DNA of 6,316 nt from Pseudomonadota bacterium (GTDB lineage Bacteria; Pseudomonadota; Gammaproteobacteria; Steroidobacterales; Steroidobacteraceae). Positions 1 to 5,066 of the stretch are shown here, one piece after another. Each line of letters begins with the position of its first letter. Positions within the stretch are counted from its first letter, which is position 1. The stretch lies in assembly GCA_021817875.1 (NCBI GenBank), contig JAKAFQ010000263.1, positions 1-6,316 on the forward strand, read 5' to 3'. A program made the position numbers and the translations under genes. A model generated the notes under the pieces. That model was not told the DNA's origin and made no database searches. It was given only the letters and a program-made list of their open reading frames with translations.

Positions 1-21
1 TACTCGGGCATGTAGTGTGCT

Positions 22-52
22 GCGCCGGGGGTGCCATGTGCGCCCCCGGCGC
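22..52. repeat. GC-rich perfect inverted repeat upstream of the pilM-like gene
   Basis: GCGCCGGGGG (22-31) pairs perfectly with CCCCCGGCGC (43-52) around an 11-base loop. There is no T tract on either side, so it is not a classical terminator. It lies between a possible stop of an upstream gene (TAG at 13-15, reading Tyr-Ser-Gly-Met-stop from base 1, too short to identify) and the start at 71. It could stabilise or attenuate the polycistronic pilus mRNA, allowing lower or separate expression of the last two genes. The repeat is seen directly; the role is inference. Confidence 0.6.
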
Positions 53-70
53 GCACTGCCCGAGGCGCAT

Positions 71-406
71 ATGCTCGGACTTCTCCTCTTGGCCGTAGCG
101 CTCGCTGTCCTTGCCGGTCTCGCAGCGGTGGCGCAACCCCATGCCGGGAGCGTGCCCACGGCCGCACTCGCCGATGCACTTGACCGGAACTGCCTCGCGG
201 TTTTCGAAGCACCCGGCGAGACGGAAGGCATGACGCTTCCCGACGGCGTGTCGATCTCTGCTACGAGCGCATCTTGCTCGGTTCAGGCCCCCTATGGGGC
301 GCTCACTCCAAATACGCTCGCCGCATCAGGCAATCTGATCGGCGGCGTCTGGACGATCCAGTCGGCCAGCGGGCGGTACGTCGTCCGGGCTGTCATCACA
401 CTGTAG
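71..406 (+). CDS. PilM-like small membrane-anchored protein of a conjugative type IVb pilus
   Basis: This is a 111-residue protein. Residues 1-22 are a strong hydrophobic segment (start MLGLLLLAVALAVLAGLAAV), an N-terminal anchor or signal; the rest is a small exported domain rich in Ala, Gly, Ser and Thr ending in a beta-like SGRYVVRAVITL. The ATG at 71 has GAGG five bases upstream. A GTG at 17 would add 18 residues rich in Arg and Cys but would put the hairpin inside the gene, so 71 is preferred. Size, topology and position directly before pilV fit the PilM family of R64-type pili, whose role in pilus assembly is poorly defined. In R64 pilM sits early in the operon, so the order here differs. 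Identification is mostly from context and overall shape, since no diagnostic motif is visible. A minor pilin or another periplasmic pilus accessory protein is the alternative. Confidence 0.55.
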   Translation: MLGLLLLAVALAVLAGLAAVAQPHAGSVPTAALADALDRNCLAVFEAPGETEGMTLPDGVSISATSASCSVQAPYGALTPNTLAASGNLIGGVWTIQSASGRYVVRAVITL

Positions 407-416
407 AGAGAATCCT

Positions 417-2405
417 ATGGGCGCAGCCGAATTCATTCTGCTCATTGCCGCGATGGTGGGCATCGCGATCATGCTCCCGAGCATGGTCGGGATGCAGCAC
501 ACCGCGTTCACCGACCAGGTCGCGCAGGTGGAGGCGGGGCAATTGGCGCACATCGACAATGCCGCCCTGCAGTATGAGTACGGCTACATGGCCTCTCTGT
601 CCGCCCCGGGCAGCACGCACACGGTGTCCGTCCAGACCTTGATCCAGCAGGGCTATCTGCCGCCGGGGACCTCGGCGGTGGACGCGATGGGCGACCCGAT
701 CTCCATCGAGTACCAGGCGGACTCGAGCGGCAATGTCACGGGCTACGTGGTGGCGCAGGGCGCGTACCGGTATCCCGACGCAGACGCGGGGCAGATTCTG
801 CTGGATCTCGGGGACCGCGGCGGGTATGTGCCCGAGGTGCCGGTCGCTGGACAGGTGGCTGGCACGATCTATGGCACGGGACGCACCTGGCAGGCGGCGG
901 CGCCGGCCGGCATCGGGCCGGGTTCGATCGACGTGAAAGTCGAGAGCAATGCCGCGCAGCAGGCGGACGACTCGCGCTTCCTCTGGCGCGTCCCGGCGCC
1001 CACCGCCGCGGGAAACACGATGAGCACCCCCTTGATCCTGGGGGCCGTCGAGACGCCGGGCAGAGCGTGCGCTAATACGGGTGCGATCGCCCAGGACGGC
1101 ACCGGGGCGCTCGTGAGCTGCCAGGGCGGCACGTGGACCGCCGTCGGAGGCGGGCACTGGCGCGCGCCGGTGGCGACCTTCGCAGCTCTGCCGGGATCCG
1201 GAAACCAGAACGGCGATGTGCGGTTGACGCTGGATACCGATCGAGCGTTCGCGTGGTCCGGGTCTTCGTGGCAAGCCCTCGCCGTGAACCAAAACGGTAA
1301 TCTGCACGTGCCGGGCCACTTGTACGCGGAGAACGGTCAGGTTTCGACGTCGATCGGGTGCGATGGCCATGCTGACATGTCCATCGGGGACATCAACGCA
1401 ATCAGCGAGCCTACCTGCGGTTCCGGCGCCGTGGGCTTCGATTTGGGTGGCGGGAACACGGATACTACGGTCTTCAATCAAAGCGGGTTGCAAATCTGGA
1501 ACTACAGATACGGAACGATGTTCCACGTCGGATACCACGGCACCGTGTCGGGGCCGGGCTATACGATCTATAACGACTCTCACGGGTACGGCCATTGGGG
1601 TTTCAATCCGAACTTCAGCAACGGCTGGTCGATGGTGACGACCGACGGAGGGACGACGAACTCGAGTCCGGGCGATTTCCACGGTTCGATCAACCTCAAC
1701 GACCTCTATGATCGCGCCTCAGGTGAGTGGTTCTCCCAAGTCGCGCAGCAGGTCAACAACCAGCAGGGCCAAATCAACAACCTGAACAACGAGTACAGCA
1801 GCCAGCAGGGACAGATCAACAACAATGCGAACAATATCGGAGGCATCAACAATCGCCTGAACCAGGGACCCTGCTCGACGGGTTACAACTCCATCGCGAC
1901 GTTGTGCAACGAGTTCAACTCCGCAATGAGCAGTGTGGCGAACCTCGGAAAGCCGGAGAACTGCGGCGGCGGGGTGATCGGCAGCCCGACGCGATGCGGA
2001 CCTGTCGGTCCCTCAACGTATAGCTATTGGGGCTGGTGTGGCTACCGGTACTATCGATATCGCTGCATCCAGTACGGCACCAGCCCGCCGACCGTCAATC
2101 TGCCGACCGAGAACTACCCGCAACTGGTGGTGGCCGTCGCGACGGCGGGCATCGGCCAGGGCGGATGCGGGTCAGGCGCCAGCAACACGGGCATCCTCAC
2201 GCTGGCGGCCACTTCGGGCGGGGCGACGCTCGCGCAGAGCGCGCAGTACGCCAAGGGCGGCTCGAACTACAACCCAACCGATATGTACTTTCCGTTCTCG
2301 ATCACCTTCGTCTTGCCGGCGGGGCAGGGCGGACAGATTCAGCTATCCGGCGGGAATAACGGTCTCGGGTGCGGGAACTTCATGTACTCGCTCTACGCGC
2401 TATGA
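417..2405 (+). CDS. pilV: PilV-like type IVb minor pilin / pilus-tip adhesin (shufflon-type architecture, fixed C-terminus)
   Basis: This is a 662-residue protein. GAGAG sits six bases before the ATG and the gene follows the preceding one by 10 bases, so they are cotranscribed. Domains: residues 1-23 hydrophobic pilin-type helix beginning MGAAEFILLIAAM; about 24-200 the PilV N-terminal domain; 216-240 the Cys218...Cys235-x4-Trp240 junction (GALVSCQGGTW) seen where the constant part of shufflon PilV proteins meets the variable part; about 245-285 a segment resembling phage tail fibres (FAALPGSGNQNGDVRLTLDT); 439-483 an Asn/Gln-rich coiled coil; 484-662 a domain with eight cysteines and the aromatic patch 534-550. 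All 12 cysteines lie after residue 217, an even number that fits disulfides in the periplasm or outside. In R64 and related systems PilV sits at the tip of the thin pilus and recognises lipopolysaccharide of recipient cells. Here no Rci recombinase gene follows, so the C-terminus appears fixed. The protein is longer than the roughly 450-residue R64 PilV. Confidence 0.82.
   Translation: MGAAEFILLIAAMVGIAIMLPSMVGMQHTAFTDQVAQVEAGQLAHIDNAALQYEYGYMASLSAPGSTHTVSVQTLIQQGYLPPGTSAVDAMGDPISIEYQADSSGNVTGYVVAQGAYRYPDADAGQILLDLGDRGGYVPEVPVAGQVAGTIYGTGRTWQAAAPAGIGPGSIDVKVESNAAQQADDSRFLWRVPAPTAAGNTMSTPLILGAVETPGRACANTGAIAQDGTGALVSCQGGTWTAVGGGHWRAPVATFAALPGSGNQNGDVRLTLDTDRAFAWSGSSWQALAVNQNGNLHVPGHLYAENGQVSTSIGCDGHADMSIGDINAISEPTCGSGAVGFDLGGGNTDTTVFNQSGLQIWNYRYGTMFHVGYHGTVSGPGYTIYNDSHGYGHWGFNPNFSNGWSMVTTDGGTTNSSPGDFHGSINLNDLYDRASGEWFSQVAQQVNNQQGQINNLNNEYSSQQGQINNNANNIGGINNRLNQGPCSTGYNSIATLCNEFNSAMSSVANLGKPENCGGGVIGSPTRCGPVGPSTYSYWGWCGYRYYRYRCIQYGTSPPTVNLPTENYPQLVVAVATAGIGQGGCGSGASNTGILTLAATSGGATLAQSAQYAKGGSNYNPTDMYFPFSITFVLPAGQGGQIQLSGGNNGLGCGNFMYSLYAL
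1760..1823 (+). repeat. 42-bp-period direct repeat encoding the PilV coiled-coil stalk
   Basis: The 22-base unit at 1760-1781 recurs at 1802-1823 with two mismatches. The period of 42 bases equals 14 residues, or two heptads. It encodes NQQGQINN twice (PilV residues 448-455 and 462-469, the first residue being Ser in the second copy). The repeat suggests stalk length grew by duplication. Confidence 0.85.
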
Positions 2406-2475
2406 TTCGGGGATCCTGATGGGCAGCGTTGTCGGGCCTTCAACAGGACGGCATCCCGTTTGAAAAGGTTCAGCT

Positions 2476-3207
2476 CTAAATGACCATATCTGGCGGAGGC
2501 TTCGGGGCGACGAAAACGTACAAATTTGGCGCTGGTGTAAATCCGGTGGAGTGCGTTTCTGGTGGGTTCTGGGAGACAACAACCTGAATTCCCCCCTTTC
2601 CAAAAACTTCGACGAACGCACCGAAGTCCAACCGCTTGTCGACCGAGATAAGTACCCCAAAGAGGGGAGATGCTAGAGTCAGAAACTCATTTTCGCCTCT
2701 GCGCGTTTGAATCCCTGCTGCCGTGAAGGCGCGATTGATATCGTTCGCAAAAGTGAACGCCTCTGCATCGCTTCTCTGGTTTTGAATCAGAACAGTCAAG
2801 GATACCGACAGCTTCCGGATAGCAATCACCAAGTTTTCGAATTGAGATTGGTTCAGCCGACGCCCTGCGGTAATCCGCTCGATCTCCGCTGCGCGTTCAT
2901 TCGCCTCTGCAGCCTTTTGCTCAGCCGCCGCAGCCCGTTCATTTGCTGCCGCAACTTCGCTCTCTGCCTCGGCATTGGCCAGTCTCGTTGCTACTATCGT
3001 TCGTTGAATTACAACATACTCAAGTATAAGGCCCAGAGCGACCGCAAGGTTTCCGAGTGTTCCGAAGACCTTCTCCCAAACGGGATGGGGAAACAAGTCA
3101 AGAGCGAAAACCTCAATAATTACTCCGCCTGCAATGATAAGCGTTGCGCGGGCAGAGTACTTTTCTAGCGTCTCAAGCCTTTCCTTGGCACGGGGCGGCT
3201 TATTCAT
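2476..3207 (-). CDS. Two-transmembrane protein with Ala/Glu coiled coil and C-terminal soluble domain, function unknown
   Basis: This is a 243-residue protein. Two hydrophobic segments at about 21-37 and 45-68 form a hairpin anchor. Residues 70-118 form an alanine/glutamate-rich helix with repeats such as AAANERAAAAEQKAAEANERAAEIE, a clear coiled coil. Residues 119-243 are a mixed soluble domain ending in LYVFVAPKPP. This layout (2TM, coiled coil, C-terminal domain closing on a V-x-V-x-V-G-x-K-P-like strand) recalls a scattered family of hypothetical proteins frequent in alphaproteobacteria and mobile DNA; to my knowledge it has no assigned function. The gene converges on pilV with a 70-base gap in which I see no good terminator. 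Its GC content is visibly lower (near 52 per cent in a hand-counted stretch) than that of pilV, which suggests separate acquisition. No strong Shine-Dalgarno precedes the ATG. It could be a membrane sensor or a defence or exclusion component, but nothing in the sequence shows which. Confidence 0.8.
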   Translation of the reverse strand: MNKPPRAKERLETLEKYSARATLIIAGGVIIEVFALDLFPHPVWEKVFGTLGNLAVALGLILEYVVIQRTIVATRLANAEAESEVAAANERAAAAEQKAAEANERAAEIERITAGRRLNQSQFENLVIAIRKLSVSLTVLIQNQRSDAEAFTFANDINRAFTAAGIQTRRGENEFLTLASPLFGVLISVDKRLDFGAFVEVFGKGGIQVVVSQNPPETHSTGFTPAPNLYVFVAPKPPPDMVI

Positions 3208-3255
3208 GCTTATGGGACTCGACGGTCGGCGCGAGTTCAGTCAAGACGATAGCTG

Positions 3256-3414
3256 CTAAGAGCATACGAACCCAAGCCCACCTGAGGCATAGATCCAACG
3301 GTCGACGTCGCGCTGAGCATCAGCGTTTGATCCTGGCTTCAGCGCAATATCGTCGGCACCTTCCACAGCCCCGATATTCTGTTCGGCGGACTGGGTCGCG
3401 TGGTGGTTTGGGTA
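3256..3414 (-). pseudogene. Start-less open stretch, possible tail of a frameshifted small gene
   Basis: In the +1 frame relative to the 42-codon ORF, the minus strand is open for 52 codons from just after a TGA at 3415-3417 to a TAG at 3256-3258. It reads with natural composition (EQNIGAVEGADDIALKPGS, then ADAQRDVDRWIYASGGLGFV). It has no start codon with a ribosome site of its own, and the neighbouring ORF with the excellent site runs into it. A single indel between 3323 and 3414 would join the two. No homologue is recognised, so chance openness in GC-rich DNA remains possible. Confidence 0.25.
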
Positions 3415-3448
3415 TCATGGTGGCGTCATGTAAAGTGCCCGCAGCCAT
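3320..3448 (-). CDS. Possible small protein (42 aa), perhaps the head of a frameshifted gene
   Basis: The ATG at 3448 follows a perfect GGGAGG (3455-3460) with six-base spacing, the main reason to list it. The product starts MAAGTLHDATMIPKPPRDPV and becomes Arg/Cys-rich (RGCGRCRRYC) before the stop. That second half looks less protein-like than the +1 frame of the same DNA (see the entry at 3256-3414). It may therefore be an intact small protein with a CxxCxxxC cluster, or the first part of a gene of roughly 64 codons broken by a one-base indel. It lies on the same strand between the ribbon-helix-helix gene and the membrane protein gene, 125 bases after the former and 112 before the latter. 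I do not recognise it. Confidence 0.35.
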   Translation of the reverse strand: MAAGTLHDATMIPKPPRDPVRRTEYRGCGRCRRYCAEARIKR

Positions 3449-3573
3449 CGCTTGCCTCCCGTAAAGACTGGTTTCGGTCAGGCAGGCGCGGCGGTTGCCG
3501 TATTCTGCACAGGACTCGGGTCCGGCTTTCTCGCAGACCGTCGTTTTCCCGTACGCCTGAGACAGATTCGGTC

Positions 3574-3786
3574 TTAGTTGTCATGGCGGGGCTTCTGGAA
3601 CAGCGGCCATTGATCGGCGACGTATTTCTCTGCGGCATCGCGCAACACCCATGTCGTGGAGACCTCCTTCTGTTTCGCCAGGGCTTCGAGGATCCGATAT
3701 ACCTCGGAATTCAGTGTCACCGACGCTCTCACCGTGCGTGCTGATCCGTGCTGCGCGCCAGCCAACTCCGATTTTTGGCTCCCCAT
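3574..3786 (-). CDS. Ribbon-helix-helix (CopG/Arc-type) DNA-binding protein
   Basis: This is a 70-residue protein. After a polar N-terminal arm, residues 19-25 (VRASVTL) match the DNA-contacting beta-strand of ribbon-helix-helix repressors. Helix A is about 27-40 (SEVYRILEALAKQK) and helix B about 43-58 (STTWVLRDAAEKYV), followed by ADQWPLF. Such proteins bind DNA as dimers, the paired strands lying in the major groove, and often repress their own operons or act as antitoxins. GGAAG (complement of 3791-3795) lies four bases before the ATG, which supports this start. No toxin gene directly overlaps or follows it; the next ORF on this strand is the small one at 3320-3448. The inverted repeat at 3858-3885, about 70 bases upstream, is a candidate operator by position only. 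The fold assignment is confident; its target and role are unknown. Confidence 0.8.
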   Translation of the reverse strand: MGSQKSELAGAQHGSARTVRASVTLNSEVYRILEALAKQKEVSTTWVLRDAAEKYVADQWPLFQKPRHDN

Positions 3787-4180
3787 CGGGCTTCCGGCAT
3801 TACTGCATCAGCTTACAGCAAAGTGCCGCCGCAGAGTAGGTAGTCCCGGCTTGCGGCGCGTCATGATCCCGGCCCCGGATGACGCCTAAACGCTTTTAAT
3901 ATCTATGAGATGTGACAATTACGCTCGGGCCAGAACGGCGGCAGGGGAGATTGGGACGGCCGGCTGGCCGTGAACGGGACGTAGACGTGGATTCCGGAGG
4001 CCGGCGGAGTACCAATTTTCCCCATGCCGGCCGCGCACGGAATGCACAGACGACGGGAATCGTCAAGGGTGAAAAACTACGCAAATTTGGTCGAAACAGA
4101 GGGTTTTTCCTACGAGCTGCGAGAACTACGATCTGACGGGCTGCGACACTGACAAGCGGCTGTTCGTAAAGGAGCGTCTC
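3787..4180. other. 394-base divergent intergenic region
   Basis: No convincing gene was found in this stretch; the open frames on both strands have unnatural composition or no ribosome site. It contains the RHH Shine-Dalgarno, the inverted repeat at 3858-3885, a short hairpin ACGGCC-GGCT-GGCCGT (3956-3971) and GGCCGGC-type motifs at 3958-3964, 3999-4005 and 4026-4032. Nearest the + strand operon is an AT-richer stretch with a TACGAT (4127-4132) that could be a -10 box; the hexamer 17 bases before it (TTTTTC) is a poor -35. The promoters of the divergent RHH gene and of the 95-residue/sigma-like pair should lie here. Confidence 0.5.
3858..3885. promoter_or_regulatory. Inverted repeat upstream of the ribbon-helix-helix gene, possible operator or terminator
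   Basis: GCGTCAT (3858-3864) and ATGACGC (3879-3885) are perfect complements around a 14-base GC-rich centre. TAAACGCTTTT follows on the + strand. It sits about 70 bases before the start of the RHH gene, in the divergent region shared with the sigma-like operon. It could be an operator for the RHH protein or a weak + strand terminator. Seven-base arms can arise by chance. Confidence 0.3.
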
Positions 4181-4468
4181 ATGGCTGATTCGAAATTTGC
4201 TGGTCGAAGGATTCGTGTTTCCGTCGCATCGAAAAGCCGCGCAGGACATACCGGCGATGTGATGTCCATGGAACTCACGGCGCTGTGCCTGCGGTTGCGC
4301 GCGATCTACGCTACCGCCGTCGCGGCGCAGCTCGCGCTGCGCTGGCAGGACGCCGAGCAGGACTTGGAGATTGCCGATGCGCTACGGGTCGGCGTATGCG
4401 ACGCGCTCGGTGACGGGATTCGCGAGCTCAGCGACATTGGGCGCCGAGGCGATCGGCGGAGAGGGTGA
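4181..4468 (+). CDS. Small unknown protein translationally coupled to a sigma-region-4 protein
   Basis: This is a 95-residue protein. AAAGGAG (4168-4174) lies six bases before the ATG, which fixes the start; the in-frame ATGs at codons 28 and 30 have no comparable site. Residues 1-27 are basic. About 31-85 are predicted helical and alanine/leucine-rich (LRLRAIYATAVAAQLALRWQ, then LEIADALRVGVCDALGDGI), and the tail is arginine-rich. I do not recognise a named domain and see no sigma region 2 in it. Its stop TGA overlaps the ATG of the next gene by one base (TGATG), so the two are translated together and the products may act together, for example as regulator and partner. It could also be a remnant of a longer sigma gene whose frame has shifted. 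Confidence 0.65.
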   Translation: MADSKFAGRRIRVSVASKSRAGHTGDVMSMELTALCLRLRAIYATAVAAQLALRWQDAEQDLEIADALRVGVCDALGDGIRELSDIGRRGDRRRG

Positions 4469-4683
4469 TGCGGGCCGGCCGTCGGCTCGAGATAGTCGCG
4501 CGCGCGGTCGACGAACTGCCCGCGCAATATTGCGAGGCATTCCTGCTTCAGGTGGTCTGCGGATGGACGTTTGAGGCGGTGAGCCGCGAGATGGGGATTA
4601 GCGAGCGGATGGCGAAGATCTACGTCGCCCGGGCGCTCATGTATATTCAACACCGACTCGATGTCGAGGAAGCGGCAGGGTAG
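4468..4683 (+). CDS. Stand-alone sigma-70 region 4 (ECF/FecI-like) helix-turn-helix protein
   Basis: This is a 71-residue protein. Residues 6-57 match region 4 of ECF sigma factors: RRLEIVARAVDELPAQYCEAF is the usual lead-in with the conserved LP, and WTFEAVSREMGISERMAKIY (33-52) followed by VARAL is the helix-turn-helix that reads the -35 element. Region 2, which binds core polymerase and the -10 box, is absent, as the usual ECF length is about 160-200 residues. The ATG at 4468 overlaps the preceding TGA by one base, with GGAGAGGG just before; a GTG at 4465 is an alternative start one codon earlier. Codons upstream in the same frame back to 4414 (SAERVM just before and across the start) also look like the sigma linker, hinting that it is cut down from a full sigma factor. 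It may work as a small transcription regulator, or be inactive. Confidence 0.75.
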   Translation: MRAGRRLEIVARAVDELPAQYCEAFLLQVVCGWTFEAVSREMGISERMAKIYVARALMYIQHRLDVEEAAG

Positions 4684-4706
4684 AGCAAAGCCATGGTCAG
4701 GCGCAA

Positions 4707-4979
4707 TCATCGTGCCTGGGCGGTGCTCGTGTCCGGGTCCTTCATCCGTTCGGGATGCTCTCTGGCGAAGCGCTTGAAGTCCTCGAGGCGAGCCGCCGCC
4801 GCCCGGGCGTGTTCGGGGTTCTCGATGGCGCTGAAGTACGCCGTGAGTATTCGAACGGCGAGCCGGTCCTTCGCCCGGAATATGAAGATCGGTTCGTCAT
4901 CGGGGATGGGCGCACCGCTCAGGCGGTTCACGATTTTTCCGTCACGGATTCCGTACTTCGGTTCCTGAGGGGGATGCAT
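4707..4979 (-). CDS. Small conserved hypothetical protein (90 aa)
   Basis: The start at 4979 is set by GGAGGA (complement of 4985-4990) five bases before the ATG; a longer frame to 5051 would run through the terminator hairpin and is rejected. The 90-residue protein begins with a short strand-like part (KYGIRDGKIVNRLSGAPIP), then DDEPIFIFRAKDRLAVRILT, then a helix-rich half (AARLEDFKRFAREHPERMKD). This pattern (DGKIVNR, IPDDEPxFIFRAKD, DFxxFAxEHPERMKxPDT) is one I associate with small cytosolic hypothetical proteins common on accessory elements of high-GC proteobacteria; I know of no established function. It converges with the sigma-like gene (23-base gap) and starts only 37 bases after the terminator of the upstream gene, so its own promoter must be very compact or it depends on read-through. 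Confidence 0.75.
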   Translation of the reverse strand: MHPPQEPKYGIRDGKIVNRLSGAPIPDDEPIFIFRAKDRLAVRILTAYFSAIENPEHARAAAARLEDFKRFAREHPERMKDPDTSTAQAR

Positions 4980-5016
4980 GGTAGTCCTCCAAACCTGCCT
5001 ACAGTCCTGGCGAACT

Positions 5017-5045
5017 AAAGGCACCCGCTGATTGCGGGTGCCTTT
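5017..5045 (-). terminator. Intrinsic terminator after the extracellular protein gene
   Basis: AAAGGCACCCGC (5017-5028) and GCGGGTGCCTTT (5034-5045) form a perfect 12-bp stem with a five-base loop. The stem begins 21 bases beyond the stop codon at 5067 on the minus strand. The U-rich side is only the CCUUU of the 3' arm followed by AG, so it is a strong hairpin with a short U tract. The stem is symmetric, so it could stop transcripts from both sides. Confidence 0.8.
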
Positions 5046-5066
5046 GGTCATTGGATCAATCCGCGA

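Noticed and set aside
396..1682. Long open frame of 428 codons antisense to pilV
   Set aside because: Its product is Arg/His/Val-rich without domains, as expected for the antisense frame of a GC-rich gene, and pilV on the other strand is clearly coding.
2535..2553. GTGTAAATCCGGTGGAGTG, similar to the R64 shufflon crossover site (GTGCCAATCCGGTNNNTGG)
   Set aside because: It matches 12 of the 16 defined positions, which by a rough hand estimate is not rare in a window of this size on two strands. It lies inside the coding sequence of the 243-aa protein, there is no second copy and no recombinase gene is seen.
2707..3168. 153-codon + strand frame opposite the membrane protein gene
   Set aside because: It is a shadow of the minus-strand coiled-coil protein, with a Cys-rich unnatural composition and no ribosome site.
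3325..3338. GTTTGATCCTGGCT, identical to the start of 16S rRNA (the usual 5' primer region)
   Set aside because: The sequence after it does not continue as 16S rRNA, and nothing else nearby is rRNA-like, so this is a chance match.
3400..3744. 114-codon + strand frame over the RHH gene and its downstream region
   Set aside because: The opposite strand encodes a recognisable RHH fold with a good ribosome site; this frame has no domain.
3958..4032. Three GGCCGGC/GCCGGCC motifs suggestive of a repeat array
   Set aside because: The same words occur inside genes (for example near 904 and 4473), so they reflect GC-rich composition; spacing is irregular.
3896..4249. 117-codon minus-strand frame in the divergent intergenic region
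   Set aside because: It overlaps the start and ribosome site of the 95-aa gene, has a low-complexity Arg/Pro/Ser composition and no recognisable family.
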